A stretch of DNA of 64,000 nucleotides from Methylobacterium mesophilicum (GCF_022179445.1 NZ_BPQU01000003.1:124001-188000); one strand, 5' to 3'. Numbered from the stretch's first letter, positions 26,231 through 36,493 are shown. Translations and numbers: made by a program. The notes: generated by a model not told the origin, from the sequence alone.

Positions 26231-27922
26231 TCAGGCTGCCCGCACCGTATCGAGGAAGCGGGACACCTCCGCGGTGAGATGCTCGGATTGCCGCGACAGC
26301 TCGGAGGCCGCGCCGAGCACCTGCGCCGCCGATCGTCCTGTCGCCTCGGCAGCCTCTGCGACGCCCGCGATGTTGCTGGTGACCTCGCCGGTGCCGATCG
26401 CGGCCTGTCCGACGTTGCGGACGATCTCCTGCGTCGCCGCGCCCTGCTCCTCGACGGCGGCGGCGATCGAGGTCGCGACGGTGCTGATGTCCTGGATCCG
26501 CCCGGTGATCGACCCGATCGCCGTCACGGCCTGTCCGGTCGATCCCTGGACGCGGGCGATCTGGCCGGCGATCTCCTCGGTCGCCTTGGCGGTCTGCTCG
26601 GCCAGCGCCTTCACCTCTGACGCCACCACCGCGAAGCCACGCCCCGCATCTCCCGCGCGGGCCGCCTCGATGGTCGCGTTGAGCGCCAGCAGGTTGGTCT
26701 GGCCGGCGATCGACGAGATCAGCCCGACGACGTCGCCGATCCGGGCCACGGCACCGCTCAGTTCGTGCACCAGCGCACTGGTCTGCCCGGCCTCGTCGGC
26801 GGCTCTCTGGGCCAGCTTGGCCGATGCGTCCATCTGCCGGCCGATCTCCTGTACCGACGAGCCCAACTCCTCGGCGGCCGCAGCCACGGTGTTGACGTTG
26901 CTGGCCGCCTCCTCGGCTGCGGACGCGACCGCGCCGGATTGAGCCGATATCTGCCCGGCCATGGCCGACAGCGCGCTCGCGGTGGTCTGCAGTTCCGTCG
27001 CGGAGGACGAGACCTGACCGATGATGCCGCCGACCGCCTTCTCGAATTTGTCGGCCATCTCGCGCATGCCGGCCTTGCGCTGCTCCTCGGCGGCGGCACG
27101 TGCCTGCGCGGTCTCGGCCTCGAGAGCGCAGGTGCGGATCAGGTTGTCCTTGAACACCTCCACGGCCGCCGCCATGGCGCCGATCTCGTCGTGCCGGTCA
27201 CGGGCCGGCACCGTCACGCCGGTATCGCCGCCGGCGAGCCGGGACATGATCTCGGTCATCCGCTGGATCGGACGCGAAATCCGAAACAGGGAGAAGGCCG
27301 CCGCCGCGAGCGCCGCGATGACCGACAGGATGACGTTGCCCCAGGCGGCCGCGGACGCGGTCTTGGCCCGATCCACCGCCTCGTCGACCTCCCGGGTGGC
27401 GTTCCGTTCGTTCAGGGCGACCAGACGCGAGAGCGAGGCACGCGCATCGTCGTAGATCTTCACCGTGTCGGGTCCGCCGAGCTGCGCGAGCGCCTCGGCC
27501 TGCTTGCCGGAGGCGATCAGCCGCCGCATCGCGCCGTCGATCTGCTCATAGCGGCTCCATAGGGCGGCGAACGCGTCGTAAAGGCCCCGCTCCTCGGGCG
27601 TGGAGATCAGGCGCTCGTAGGTCTTGCGCCGCTCGGCGAGCTGCGTGAGCGTCGCCGCGAGTTGCGTCTCGCCGGCCCTGAGGCTGTCGGGATCCTTGGA
27701 GAGGGTTATCAGGCGGAATTGCTTGATCCGCACCTCCGAGGCCGCGACCTCGACTTCGTTGATCCGCGACACTGACGGAAGCCAGTTGTTCGCGACCTTC
27801 GTCATCGCATGCCGAATGTCGGTTAGCTCGATAATCGATAGACTACCCTGACCTGCCGCAATAACGGCGAACAATCCAAATATCGCTGCAAGCGTCGTCT
27901 TGAGTGAAACGGTGAGGCGCAT
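26231..27922 (-). CDS. Methyl-accepting chemotaxis protein (4HB type)
   Basis: This 563-residue chemoreceptor has TM1 (about 8-30) and a periplasmic four-helix-bundle-like ligand domain (about 31-185). TM2 follows (about 188-212), then HAMP (about 213-265, starting [20 protein letters not shown]) and the signalling domain with the tip [20 protein letters not shown]. It senses an unknown attractant or repellent and controls CheA. It ends in [10 protein letters not shown], nearly the same as the receptor at 53417-55417, so a common ancestor is likely. The upstream 440 bases are AT-rich, probably its promoter region. Confidence 0.93.
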   Translation of the reverse strand: MRLTVSLKTTLAAIFGLFAVIAAGQGSLSIIELTDIRHAMTKVANNWLPSVSRINEVEVAASEVRIKQFRLITLSKDPDSLRAGETQLAATLTQLAERRKTYERLISTPEERGLYDAFAALWSRYEQIDGAMRRLIASGKQAEALAQLGGPDTVKIYDDARASLSRLVALNERNATREVDEAVDRAKTASAAAWGNVILSVIAALAAAAFSLFRISRPIQRMTEIMSRLAGGDTGVTVPARDRHDEIGAMAAAVEVFKDNLIRTCALEAETAQARAAAEEQRKAGMREMADKFEKAVGGIIGQVSSSATELQTTASALSAMAGQISAQSGAVASAAEEAASNVNTVAAAAEELGSSVQEIGRQMDASAKLAQRAADEAGQTSALVHELSGAVARIGDVVGLISSIAGQTNLLALNATIEAARAGDAGRGFAVVASEVKALAEQTAKATEEIAGQIARVQGSTGQAVTAIGSITGRIQDISTVATSIAAAVEEQGAATQEIVRNVGQAAIGTGEVTSNIAGVAEAAEATGRSAAQVLGAASELSRQSEHLTAEVSRFLDTVRAA

Positions 27923-28362
27923 GGCTTTGAACCGATACCGCGGTGATGGCGCCAGCTAGCAGACCGGGTGTGTCTTTGAAAAGTCGTTCGAAAATGTTTG
28001 AGGGCAGTTTATGTTTCAAGTGGGCGTAAGTTTGTTTCGCATATTATAGAACAATCATGACATTGAGTTTGTATATTTGGCGGTTAGATCAAGGAAACAA
28101 ATCAAGGAATTTATAGTTCGATCGAATAGTGATCACATCACGCAAAAATGAGCGTGGGTTTCTGCCGCAACCGGGGACGATTTTGTGAGGGTCGGGCGCG
28201 CATGCGCGTCGTCACCCGACCGCTGCCCCGTGCCGATGTAGTTCCGGGGTCCGGTGAACGCGTGGCCTCGATCGGGTTCGAATAGGTGTATTCGCGCCGT
28301 GTCACGTTGCGCCCCGGCGCTCGCTCCGGCATTCCTGCCCCTCTGGGGTGGAGGGATGTGCG
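27923..28362. other. AT-rich intergenic region between chemoreceptor and upp
   Basis: This divergent promoter region is strikingly AT-rich between about 27975 and 28140 for such a GC-rich genome. It contains a short hairpin (CACGC / GCGTG at about 28139-28157). No gene is seen. It should drive the chemoreceptor leftward and upp rightward. Confidence 0.55.
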
Positions 28363-28998
28363 ATGCCGGCGAGTCGGGTCACGGTGGTCGATCACCCCCT
28401 GGTGCAACACAAGCTCACCTATCTGCGGGACAAGAACCGCTCGACCAAGGGGTTTCGCCAGCTGCTGAACGAGATCGGCATGCTGCTCGCCTACGAGGTG
28501 ACCCGGGACCTGCCGCTGGAACCGGTTACCATCGAGACGCCGATCCAGCCGATGGAAGGCCGACAGATCCAGGGCAAGAAACTGGTCTTCGCACCGATCC
28601 TGCGGGCGGGCGTCGGTTTCCTCGACGGGATGCTGTCGCTGGTGCCCTCGGCCCGGGTCGCCCATGTCGGGCTGTACCGCGATCCCGAGACGCTCGAAGC
28701 GGTCGAGTATTATTTCAAGGCCCCGTCCGACCTCGCCGACCGGACCGTGCTGGTGCTCGACCCGATGCTCGCCACCGCGAATTCCGCCATCGCGGCGCTC
28801 GACCGGCTGAAGGCCCGGGGCGCCTCCGACCTGCGTTTCGTCTGCCTTTTGGCCGCCCCGGAGGGTCTGGCGAAGTTCCAGGCCGCGCATCCCGACGTCC
28901 CGATCTGGACGGCGGCGATCGACAGCCATCTGAACGACCACGGCTACATCGTACCGGGCCTGGGCGATGCGGGTGACCGGATGTACGGCACCCGCTGA
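28363..28998 (+). CDS. upp: Uracil phosphoribosyltransferase
   Basis: This 211-residue type I PRTase makes UMP from uracil and PRPP in the pyrimidine salvage pathway. Visible are the N-terminal [20 protein letters not shown], the flexible loop [12 protein letters not shown], the PRPP motif [13 protein letters not shown], and the C-terminal uracil-binding [14 protein letters not shown]. The length is normal (about 208-212). ATG 28363 has GGAGGG seven bases upstream; a GTG five codons earlier is less likely. It is divergent from the chemoreceptor; the next gene is an unrelated transport protein. Confidence 0.97.
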   Translation: MPASRVTVVDHPLVQHKLTYLRDKNRSTKGFRQLLNEIGMLLAYEVTRDLPLEPVTIETPIQPMEGRQIQGKKLVFAPILRAGVGFLDGMLSLVPSARVAHVGLYRDPETLEAVEYYFKAPSDLADRTVLVLDPMLATANSAIAALDRLKARGASDLRFVCLLAAPEGLAKFQAAHPDVPIWTAAIDSHLNDHGYIVPGLGDAGDRMYGTR

Positions 28999-29154
28999 TC
29001 GAACAGCCCCCGGCTGGGCCAATTCTATCGATCAGTCCGCCGCTGTTTCGCACATTGGCTGGATGCACATTGTATTCATCTCGCCGAATGCTACAAAAAT
29101 CGTCCGACCCCCGATGCGGCGCCAAAAGCCGCACGGCCCGGAGGAGGAATCAGC

Positions 29155-30396
29155 ATGGCGATGGATCGCAGCGTGACGAGCCGGGCGGCGGCCCTGCTGG
29201 CAGCGGCCGGGTTGTTGGCCGCGGGTGAGTCCCGGGCGGCGGACCCGATCAAGATCGGGGTGATCGCGGAGGCGCAATCGGTGGTCGGGGCCTCGATCCC
29301 TCAGGCTGTCCAGCTCGCCGCCGACGAGATCAACGCGAAGGGCGGGGTCGACGGGCGCCAGATCCAGGTGGTCTCCTACGACGACAAGAGTTCGGCCTCC
29401 GACGCCGTCCGGGCGTTCCAGCGGGCGGTCTCCGAGGATAAGGCCCACGTCGTCATCGCCAGCTACATCTCCGAAGTCGTGCTGGCGCTGATGCCCTGGG
29501 CTGCCCGGCTCAAGACCCCGATGATCACCCCGGGTGCCGCCTCCAACGAAATCAGCCTCGCGGTCCACAAGGATTACGCCCGCAACAAGTACACCTTCCA
29601 CGGCTATCTCACCTCGGCGGCTCTGGCCCAGTCGATCTGCGACTCGACCAAGGACATGCTCCTCGACCTGATGAAGGTGAAGACCGCCTCGATCATGAGC
29701 GAGGACGCGGCCTGGACCCGTCCGCTCGACGCGGCCTACGAGAAATGCCTGCCCGAGATCGGCGTGAAGGTGGTCGATCACATCCGGTTCTCGCCGGATA
29801 CCGGCGACTTCACGCCGATCTACAACAAGATCGAGGCCGGCAAGCCGGACCTGATCGTCACCGGCATCTCGCATGTCGGGGTGCAGCCGACCGTGCAGTG
29901 GCGCAACCAGCAGGTGCCGCTGGCCATGACCGGCATGAACTCGCAGGCGACCTCCTCGACCTTCTGGGCCAACACCAACGGGGCGACCCAGGGCGTGATC
30001 TTCCAGAGCATCGCGGTGCCGGGCGCCGCGATCACCGACAAGTCGCTGGCCTTCAGCGAGGCCTTCAAGAAGCGCTTCGGCAGCGATCCGTCCTATGCCG
30101 GCTACATGGCCTACGATCAGGTCTACTACACGGCCGATGCGGTGAAGCGGGCGGGCTCCACCGAGGCCGACAAGCTCGTCGAAGCCCTGGAGAAGACCGA
30201 CTGGGTCGGCACGGTGGGCCGGACGCAGTTCTACGGCAAGGACGACCCCTTTACGCACTCGATCAAGTACGGGCCGGGCTTCGTCACCGGGCTGATGGCG
30301 CAGTGGCAGGACGGCAAGCAGGTCGCGATCTGGCCGACGAGCCTGGCGCAAGGCAAGATCGTTCTGCCCCCGGCCGTGAAGGCGGCGGTGCGATAG
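29155..30396 (+). CDS. ABC transporter substrate-binding protein (LivK/Peripla_BP_6 type)
   Basis: This 413-residue periplasmic binding protein has a signal peptide (about 1-28, ending ESRAAD) and the Leu/Ile/Val-binding fold: IKIGVIAEAQSVVGASIPQA, then VSYDDKSSASDAVRAFQ. GGAGGAGG precedes its ATG. Such proteins deliver amino acids, amides or aromatic acids to an ABC permease, but no permease or ATPase gene is near, so its transporter is elsewhere. A 6-bp hairpin (TGCGGC / GCCGCA, 29115-29133) sits just before the ribosome site. The ligand cannot be told from sequence. Confidence 0.88.
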   Translation: MAMDRSVTSRAAALLAAAGLLAAGESRAADPIKIGVIAEAQSVVGASIPQAVQLAADEINAKGGVDGRQIQVVSYDDKSSASDAVRAFQRAVSEDKAHVVIASYISEVVLALMPWAARLKTPMITPGAASNEISLAVHKDYARNKYTFHGYLTSAALAQSICDSTKDMLLDLMKVKTASIMSEDAAWTRPLDAAYEKCLPEIGVKVVDHIRFSPDTGDFTPIYNKIEAGKPDLIVTGISHVGVQPTVQWRNQQVPLAMTGMNSQATSSTFWANTNGATQGVIFQSIAVPGAAITDKSLAFSEAFKKRFGSDPSYAGYMAYDQVYYTADAVKRAGSTEADKLVEALEKTDWVGTVGRTQFYGKDDPFTHSIKYGPGFVTGLMAQWQDGKQVAIWPTSLAQGKIVLPPAVKAAVR

Positions 30397-30505
30397 GCCG
30401 GCCGCCTCGGCGCCGCGCTTGCCAAGCGCGCCCGTTGCCGCAAGTACAGCCGGACCGCGTCCCCAGGGGCGTGGCCCGGAACACGCACGCGTTGAGGACG
30501 CTTCG

Positions 30506-31519
30506 ATGGCCAGCACCGCCCTGCCCGAGACCATGCGCCGGATCCACTTCACGGGACCGGGCGGGCCGGAGGTCCTCGCCGTCGAGACTGCGCCGCTGCC
30601 GAGCCCCGGACAGGGCCAGGTCCTGATCGAGGTGGTGGCCGCCGGCGTGAACCGCCCGGACGTCATGCAGCGCGCCGGCCTGTACCCGCCCCCGCCCGGC
30701 GCCACCGAGATCCCGGGCCTCGAAGTGGCCGGCCGCATCGCGGCTTTGGGGGAGGGGGTCCAGGGTCTCGCCATCGGCGAGGAGGTCTGCGCCCTGGTGA
30801 TCAGCGGCGGCTACGCCGAGTTCGCAGTGGCCGAGGCCTCCCATTGCCTGCCCCGCCCCAAGGCGCTCTCGCTGGTCGATGCAGCCGGCCTGCCGGAAAC
30901 CTTCTTCACGGTCTATTCGAACGTGGTCCAGCGCGGTCGTCTCGCGAAGGGCGAGAGCTTCCTGGTCCATGGCGGGTCGAGCGGCATCGGGGCGACGGCG
31001 ATCCAGATCGCCAAGCATGTCGGCGCCCGGGTCTTCGCCACCGCGGGCTCGGCCGAGAAGTGCCGCTTCTGCGAGGATCTCGGCGCCGATGCGGCGATCG
31101 ACTACAAGCAGGCCGACTTCGCCGAGGAGATCAAGCGTCTCACCGACGGCCGCGGCGTCGACGTCATCCTCGACATGATCGGCGCGAGCTACCTCGGCCG
31201 CAACATCAAATCACTGGCCCCGGACGGCCGACTGGTGATGATCGCCCTCATGGGCGGCTACAAGGTGGATGGGCTGAACATCACCCCGATCATGCGCAAC
31301 CGGCTGACCTTCACGGGCTCGACCCTGCGGCCCCGCCCGAAAGCCGACAAGGCCGTGATCGCCGAGGGCCTGCGCAAGGATGTCTGGCCGGAGCTCGAGG
31401 CCGGCCGGATCCGCTCGGTGACCCATGCCACCTTCCCGCTGGAGCAGGCGCAGAAGGCCCACGAACTGATGGAATCGAGCGCCCACCTCGGCAAGATCCT
31501 CCTCACCACCGGCCGGTAA
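30506..31519 (+). CDS. NAD(P)H-quinone oxidoreductase, zinc-independent MDR family
   Basis: This 337-residue medium-chain reductase has an N-terminal GroES-like domain (about 20-125) and a Rossmann domain carrying VHGGSSGIGATAIQIAK. It lacks the zinc ligands of alcohol dehydrogenases and matches the PIG3/QOR type (EIPGLEVAGRIAALGEG, RLVMIALMGG). It would reduce quinones or enals with NAD(P)H in the cytoplasm. I chose ATG 30506, which has GAGG upstream and fits the family start; an upstream extension to 30419 looks non-coding. A small membrane protein gene follows. Confidence 0.9.
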   Translation: MASTALPETMRRIHFTGPGGPEVLAVETAPLPSPGQGQVLIEVVAAGVNRPDVMQRAGLYPPPPGATEIPGLEVAGRIAALGEGVQGLAIGEEVCALVISGGYAEFAVAEASHCLPRPKALSLVDAAGLPETFFTVYSNVVQRGRLAKGESFLVHGGSSGIGATAIQIAKHVGARVFATAGSAEKCRFCEDLGADAAIDYKQADFAEEIKRLTDGRGVDVILDMIGASYLGRNIKSLAPDGRLVMIALMGGYKVDGLNITPIMRNRLTFTGSTLRPRPKADKAVIAEGLRKDVWPELEAGRIRSVTHATFPLEQAQKAHELMESSAHLGKILLTTGR

Positions 31520-31618
31520 CCGGCGCGCTCGACAGGAACCCGCTTCGGCGACGCCGCGTTGGCGGCCGGTAACGAAATCGTGTCGCGTGCGTCGCGTCCG
31601 GGTGGGGAGGGTGTGAGA

Positions 31619-31924
31619 ATGGTGGAGAAACTGAACCCGCAGGAGAGCCGGCAGGGCCAGCGCGGCAAGCCGGTTTTGTGGGTCCTGGTCGGCAGTCTCG
31701 TTCTGCTGGCGATCGCGACGGTCGGCCTGCTGACCTGGAACGGCGCCAACTCTCCGAAGGACTATGCCAGCCAGAGCCAGGATGCGTCGCGGCGCGAGGT
31801 AACCGGCTCGGTCAACGGTCAGTCCGGGAGCGCCGCACCGTCGAACAGCAGCGCGGTCCCGGGGGGCAACCCGTCCTACCCGCAGCCGGCTCAGCCGAAC
31901 GCGAACGGCGGGACGGCGAAGTAA
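31619..31924 (+). CDS. Small single-pass membrane protein, Ser/Pro/Asn-rich tail
   Basis: This 101-residue protein has a charged N-terminus, one membrane segment (about 19-40, VLWVLVGSLVLLAIATVGLL), then a periplasmic low-complexity tail rich in Ser, Gly, Pro, Gln and Asn (about 45-101). GGGGAGGG precedes ATG 31619 at good spacing. Tails like this are often unstructured spacers. No family is recognised. It follows the quinone oxidoreductase by 99 bases and is followed by a strong hairpin. Confidence 0.7.
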   Translation: MVEKLNPQESRQGQRGKPVLWVLVGSLVLLAIATVGLLTWNGANSPKDYASQSQDASRREVTGSVNGQSGSAAPSNSSAVPGGNPSYPQPAQPNANGGTAK

Positions 31925-31935
31925 GTCTGGTGATT

Positions 31936-31960
31936 TGGGACGGCGCCCGGCGCCGTCCCA
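31936..31960. terminator. Hairpin between convergent genes
   Basis: TGGGACGGCGC pairs with GCGCCGTCCCA around a 3-base loop, located between the small membrane protein gene and the end of the hydroxybutyryl-CoA dehydrogenase gene. There is a weak T-tract (AAATC side) on the minus strand only. It may stop transcription from both sides. Confidence 0.6.
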
Positions 31961-31985
31961 TGAGCCGTTCGCTTCGACCCGGCGC

Positions 31986-32867
31986 TCAGCGCGTCGGGAT
32001 CGGCGTCGGCCCGCGATAGTCGTAGAACCCGCGCTTGGCCTTGCGACCCAGCCAACCGGCCTCCACGTACTTCACCAGAAGCGGGCAGGGCCGGTACTTC
32101 GAATCAGCCAGGCCTTCATAGAGCACCTGCATCACGGACAGGCAGGTATCCAGCCCGATGAAGTCGGCCAGCTGCAACGGCCCCATCGGGTGGTTCGCCC
32201 CGAGCTTCATGGCGGTGTCGATCGACTCGACCGACCCCACGCCCTCGTAGAGCGTGTAGATCGCCTCGTTGATCATCGGCAGCAGGATGCGGTTGACGAT
32301 GAAGGCCGGAAAATCCTCCGACATCGTCGAGATCTTGCCGAGCTTGGCGATGAACGCCTTGGCCGACTCGTAGGTGGAATCCTCCGTGGCGATGCCGCGG
32401 ATCAGCTCAACGAGCTGCATCACCGGCACGGGATTCATGAAGTGGATGCCGATGAACCGCTCCGGCCGATCGGTCGCCGCGGCCAGCCGGGTGATCGAGA
32501 TCGACGACGTATTGGTCGCCACAATCGCATCCGGGCGCAGGGACGCGCAGAGGGTCGAGAAGATCTCCCGCTTGGTCGCCTCGTTCTCCGTGGCCGCCTC
32601 GATCACGAGGTCGGCGGGGCCGAGGTCGGCGAAGCCGTGCGCCGGCTTGATGCGCGACCGGATCTCCCGGCTCTCAATCTCTTCGATCGTGCCCTTGGAC
32701 ACGAGCCGCGACAGACCCGCGTCGATCGACGACAGGCCGGTCTCGAGACGGTTCGGGTCGCGGTCGTTCAGCAGGACATCGAGGCCGGCGGCGGCGCAGA
32801 CCTGCGCGATGCCGCTGCCCATCTGGCCCGCGCCGATGATGCCGACCCGCTTGATCTCCATGTCCAT
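31986..32867 (-). CDS. 3-hydroxybutyryl-CoA dehydrogenase
   Basis: This 293-residue enzyme oxidises 3-hydroxybutyryl-CoA to acetoacetyl-CoA with NAD(P)+, in butyrate/PHB and ethylmalonyl-type metabolism. Evidence: cofactor motif IGAGQMGSG (11-19), catalytic His142 in IGIHFMNPVPVMQLVELI, and the C-terminal dimer domain with FPAFIVNRILLPMINEAIYTL. ATG 32867 is in phase with AGG seven bases upstream; the frame extends to 33119 but that part is unlike the family. It is the last gene of the adenosyltransferase-etfB-etfA block, all minus strand, which fits electron transfer from acyl-CoA dehydrogenation. Confidence 0.94.
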   Translation of the reverse strand: MDMEIKRVGIIGAGQMGSGIAQVCAAAGLDVLLNDRDPNRLETGLSSIDAGLSRLVSKGTIEEIESREIRSRIKPAHGFADLGPADLVIEAATENEATKREIFSTLCASLRPDAIVATNTSSISITRLAAATDRPERFIGIHFMNPVPVMQLVELIRGIATEDSTYESAKAFIAKLGKISTMSEDFPAFIVNRILLPMINEAIYTLYEGVGSVESIDTAMKLGANHPMGPLQLADFIGLDTCLSVMQVLYEGLADSKYRPCPLLVKYVEAGWLGRKAKRGFYDYRGPTPIPTR

Positions 32868-33057
32868 CTGTCGACCTGTGCCCCCATACGGCCGTTGCTG
32901 CGCGACTGCCCGAGGGGGTGGACTGCGCCAACGCCGCGGCCCGCGCGAAGACGGGCCGTCCCTGACTTCTAGACCATTCTTGTTCGCAGAAGGAACCCGC
33001 CCGCAGGCGCGTTGCGACAATGCTCGCCCGGTGAACCAGGCCGGGCGAGCACGACCG

Positions 33058-34011
33058 TTACTGACCCTTTGCCTTGCCGATCTCCGCCTGGAAGTCCGGC
33101 ACAACCTGGAATAGGTCACCGACCAACCCGTAATCCGCCACCTGGAAGATCGGCGCGTCCTCGTCCTTGTTGATCGCGACGATGACCTTCGAGTCCTTCA
33201 TGCCGGCGAGGTGCTGGATCGCCCCGGAGATGCCGACCGCTACGTAGAGATCCGGCGCCACGACCTTGCCGGTCTGGCCGACCTGCCAATCGTTCGGCGC
33301 GTAGCCGGCATCCACCGCCGCGCGCGAGGCGCCGACCGCGGCGCCCAGGGCATCGGCCAGGGGCTCGATCAGCGCGTGGAACTTCTCCGACGATCCGAGC
33401 GAGCGGCCGCCCGACACGATGATCCGCGCCGAGGCCAGCTCCGGCCGATCCGACTTGGCGATTTCCTCGCCCTTGAAGGCGGACCCACCGGACTCGGGCG
33501 CCGCCGCGGAGACGGCCTCGACGGGGGCTGCCGCGCTGCCCTGCTCCGACGCCTTGAACGCTGCTGTACGCACCGTGATCACCGTCTTGCCGGCGGGGAT
33601 CTGCACGGTCTGGATGGCGTTGCCGGCGTAGATCGGACGCTCGAACGTGTCGGGCGAGATCACCTTGATGATGTCCGAGACCTGGGCGACATCGAGCAGG
33701 GCGGCCACCCGCGGCAGGATGTTCTTGCCCGTCGTCGAGGCCGACGCGATGATGATGTCGTAGGGCCCGGCGATCGACGCGATCAGCGCGCCGACCGGCT
33801 CGGCGAGGTCGTGGTCGTAGACGCCGTCCTCGGCGTTCAGCACCTTCTCGACGCCGTCGAGCTTGGCCGCCGCCTCGGCGACCGCCTTCGAGCCGGCGCC
33901 GAGCACGAGGGCGTGGACCGGCGCGCCGATATCCTTGGCGGCGGTCAGCGCTTTCAGGGTGCCGTCCTTGATCTGGCCGTTGCCGTGTTCGACGAAAAGG
34001 AGTGTCGTCAT
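33058..34011 (-). CDS. etfA: Electron transfer flavoprotein alpha subunit
   Basis: This 317-residue FAD-binding subunit carries electrons from acyl-CoA dehydrogenases to ETF-ubiquinone oxidoreductase. The N-terminal domain (about 1-190) is followed by the conserved FAD domain: [56 protein letters not shown] and the [15 protein letters not shown] end. It follows etfB by 73 bases on the same strand; the order B-A is standard. The middle linker ([17 protein letters not shown]) is low complexity but in the usual place. Confidence 0.97.
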   Translation of the reverse strand: MTTLLFVEHGNGQIKDGTLKALTAAKDIGAPVHALVLGAGSKAVAEAAAKLDGVEKVLNAEDGVYDHDLAEPVGALIASIAGPYDIIIASASTTGKNILPRVAALLDVAQVSDIIKVISPDTFERPIYAGNAIQTVQIPAGKTVITVRTAAFKASEQGSAAAPVEAVSAAAPESGGSAFKGEEIAKSDRPELASARIIVSGGRSLGSSEKFHALIEPLADALGAAVGASRAAVDAGYAPNDWQVGQTGKVVAPDLYVAVGISGAIQHLAGMKDSKVIVAINKDEDAPIFQVADYGLVGDLFQVVPDFQAEIGKAKGQ

Positions 34012-34084
34012 GTGCGTGTGAACCTCGGTTGCGGCTGGCCGCGCTCGACCGCCTCGACGGGAACGCGGCTCAGCTCGGAAAAAA

Positions 34085-34834
34085 TCAGATCACGCCGGCT
34101 TCGACCTTGAGCTTCTGTACGAGTTCCGCGGCCGACCCGACCTTGACGCCGGCGGAGCGTCCCGGCGGCTCGGCGGTCTTGAGCACCTTGAGCCGCGGGG
34201 TCACGTCGACTCCGAGCGCTTCGGGGCTCAGCTCCTCGAGCGGCTTCTTCTTGGCCTTCATAATGTTCGGCAGCGAGGCGTAGCGCGGCTCGTTGAGGCG
34301 CAGATCGGTGGTGACGATCGCCGGGAGCTTGAGCGTTACGGTCTGCAAGCCGCCATCGACCTCCCGGGTCACGTCGAGGCTGCCTTCGGAAGCCTCGATC
34401 TTGTACGCGAAGGTGCCCTGCGGCCAGCCGAGCAATGCACCCAGCATCTGGCCGGTCTGGTTCGAATCGTCGTCGATCGCCTGCTTGCCCAGGATCACCA
34501 GCTGCGGCGTCTCCTTCTCGACCACGGCCTTCAGGAGCTTGGCCACCGCCAGCGGCTCGCAAGTGACGTCGGTCTTGACCAGGATGGCCCGGTCGGCGCC
34601 CATCGCGAGGGCGGTACGCAGCGTCTCCTGCGCCTGCTGCGGGCCGATCGACACGGCAACGATCTCGGTGACGGTGCCCTTTTCCTTCAGGCGGATCGCC
34701 TCTTCGACGGCGATCTCGTCGAAGGGGTTCATCGACATCTTGACGTTGGCGAGTTCGACCCCGGAGCCATCGGCTTTCACGCGGATCTTGACGTTGTAGT
34801 CCACCACCCTCTTGACGGGCACCAGCACCTTCAT
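34085..34834 (-). CDS. etfB: Electron transfer flavoprotein beta subunit
   Basis: This 249-residue partner of EtfA binds AMP structurally. It starts [20 protein letters not shown] and has [54 protein letters not shown] and a C-terminal VEAGVI. ATG 34834 follows AAGGA; an upstream extension to 35074 is not like the family. It is followed by etfA and preceded by the cobalamin adenosyltransferase gene after about 200 bases, the arrangement usual in Rhizobiales. Confidence 0.97.
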   Translation of the reverse strand: MKVLVPVKRVVDYNVKIRVKADGSGVELANVKMSMNPFDEIAVEEAIRLKEKGTVTEIVAVSIGPQQAQETLRTALAMGADRAILVKTDVTCEPLAVAKLLKAVVEKETPQLVILGKQAIDDDSNQTGQMLGALLGWPQGTFAYKIEASEGSLDVTREVDGGLQTVTLKLPAIVTTDLRLNEPRYASLPNIMKAKKKPLEELSPEALGVDVTPRLKVLKTAEPPGRSAGVKVGSAAELVQKLKVEAGVI

Positions 34835-35030
34835 GGCGGTCTCGATCCTTCCCCGTGGATTCTTGTTGCCGGACCCGCCAGGCCTTCGAACGTTCGACGC
34901 GTGGGGACGGCGGGTCCGCGAAGCGGGCGGACCGTAACGGCCACATTTCCGCCTTGTCAACGCGGGGCGGGTAATGGTGCTGCCGGGCCGGACTGGTCTT
35001 CGACGCAGCGATGCCCCGTTCCGATTCGCC

Positions 35031-35603
35031 TCAGCGGTTGGCGCCCGGCACCCAGAGCACGTCGTCGGCCCCATCGGCGTTGGCGGTGCGGCTCGCCACG
35101 AACAGGAAGTCCGAGAGGCGATTGAGGTACTGGATCGCCTGGGGCGAGACGATCTCGTCGTCGCGGTCGGCTAGGCTCACCGCCAGGCGCTCGGCACGCC
35201 GGCACACGGTGCGCGCGAGGTGAAGCGCCGCCGAGGCCGGTGATCCGCCGGGGAGCACGAAGGATTTCAGCGGCGGGATCGACGCGTTGAGGGCGTCGAT
35301 GTCGCGCTCCAGCCGCTCGACCTGGCTGGCGACGATGCGCAGCGGCTCGTAGGGCAGCGGCTCCGGGCTCGGCGGGGTCGCGAGGTCGGCGCCCAGATCG
35401 AACAGGTCGTTCTGGATCGCCCCGAGCATCCCGTCGAGGGCGCCTTCCGTGTGCAGGCGGACCATCCCGATGCAGGCATTGGTCTCGTCGACCGTGCCGT
35501 AGGTCTCGACCCGGAGGTCCGCCTTGGACCGGCGCTGCCCGTCCGCCAGGGCGGTCGTGCCCTTGTCGCCGGTGCGTGTGTAGATCCGGTTGAGCTTGAC
35601 CAC
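35031..35603 (-). CDS. Cob(I)alamin adenosyltransferase, PduO/MMAB type
   Basis: This 190-residue ATP:cob(I)alamin adenosyltransferase makes adenosylcobalamin. N-terminal [18 protein letters not shown] is the ATP-binding part. [36 protein letters not shown] and [12 protein letters not shown] follow the PduO pattern; the length is normal. GTG start. In methylotrophs this cofactor serves methylmalonyl-CoA and ethylmalonyl-CoA mutases, which fits the neighbouring etfBA and hydroxybutyryl-CoA dehydrogenase. The block order adenosyltransferase-etfB-etfA-dehydrogenase suggests co-regulation. Confidence 0.94.
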   Translation of the reverse strand: MVKLNRIYTRTGDKGTTALADGQRRSKADLRVETYGTVDETNACIGMVRLHTEGALDGMLGAIQNDLFDLGADLATPPSPEPLPYEPLRIVASQVERLERDIDALNASIPPLKSFVLPGGSPASAALHLARTVCRRAERLAVSLADRDDEIVSPQAIQYLNRLSDFLFVASRTANADGADDVLWVPGANR

Positions 35604-35697
35604 GGGACCTGCGCCTCACAACGGCTGGCGAAGCCCGGCGGGCTCGCGACCCGTAGGGCCTAGAGCCCTTCCGTCGGCCGCGCAATCGGCCCGGTGA

Positions 35698-36324
35698 TCA
35701 GAACGTGTAGCCGATCTTGCCGCCGAAATTGGTCAGGCCCCGGTTGTTCGCACAGAGGCCGGCATTCGACATGTGCTCGACCGTTGCCATGACGCTCCAA
35801 TGCTCGGTCAGGCGATAGCCGAGCGCCGCCGCCTCGCGGAACATCGGTGAGCAGCCCAACGTGTTGAAGCCGTAGGGCGTCAGCGCCTTCGGCCCGGTAT
35901 AGCCGTTATGGGCGACGCCGCCGAAGAAGCCGTCGAGGAACACGCGCCGACCCAGGGTCTCGGGGAAGATATCGACGGTCCAGGTCGCGCCGAGATACGC
36001 GTAGCTGGTCCGGCCACCGGTGTTGTAACTGCCGCCCACCGTCGGACGCGGTACGAAGGCCTGCCAGAACGGGTCGGCGCTGACCTGCGGCTTGGCGAAC
36101 AGGATCTCGCCGTTGACGTTCGCCTTGCTGAAGCCCGGGAGCTTGCCCTCGGCGCTACCCGGATCCTGCACTGCACCGCCGATGCGCACCTCCGATACGA
36201 TGCTCAGCGGCTGGGCCGGCGCCGCGTAAGCCGCAGGCAGGGCGGGAACGTCCGCCGCGGAGGCTGGCAGGATCGCCGCACCGATGATCAGGCTGACGAC
36301 GCAGGTGCGGAGGGCGGCAATCAT
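35698..36324 (-). CDS. PagL-like lipid A 3-O-deacylase family (acyloxyacyl hydrolase)
   Basis: This 208-residue protein has a signal peptide (about 1-24, ending PASAAD) and a C-terminal region with beta-barrel-like strands and the motif VEHMSNAGLCANNRGLTNFG. The H-x-S-N cluster matches the catalytic His-Ser of PagL, which removes the 3-O acyl chain from lipid A in the outer membrane. The protein ends in aromatic Phe (IGYTF), as outer-membrane barrels do. A TTG at 36345 would add seven residues. It sits between a twin-TM protein and the adenosyltransferase gene, an unrelated function. Confidence 0.82.
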   Translation of the reverse strand: MIAALRTCVVSLIIGAAILPASAADVPALPAAYAAPAQPLSIVSEVRIGGAVQDPGSAEGKLPGFSKANVNGEILFAKPQVSADPFWQAFVPRPTVGGSYNTGGRTSYAYLGATWTVDIFPETLGRRVFLDGFFGGVAHNGYTGPKALTPYGFNTLGCSPMFREAAALGYRLTEHWSVMATVEHMSNAGLCANNRGLTNFGGKIGYTF

Positions 36325-36493
36325 GGGGCTCGGCCGGTTGGGCAAGTCGGTCTGTCTCTACCGAGCGTAGCACGCCCCCTCAGGACGCCGGCGCCCAATT
36401 CATCCCGGTCCCCCGCGAAAGGCGCGCGGTGCGGCGACATGGACACAGTGAGGCGGCGTTTCGAAATGTGGCTGTCGGATCCGGAAGCCGCGT

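Noticed and set aside
29100-29154. A riboswitch ahead of the binding-protein gene
   Set aside because: Only a 6-bp hairpin is present; it does not fit any riboswitch fold I know.
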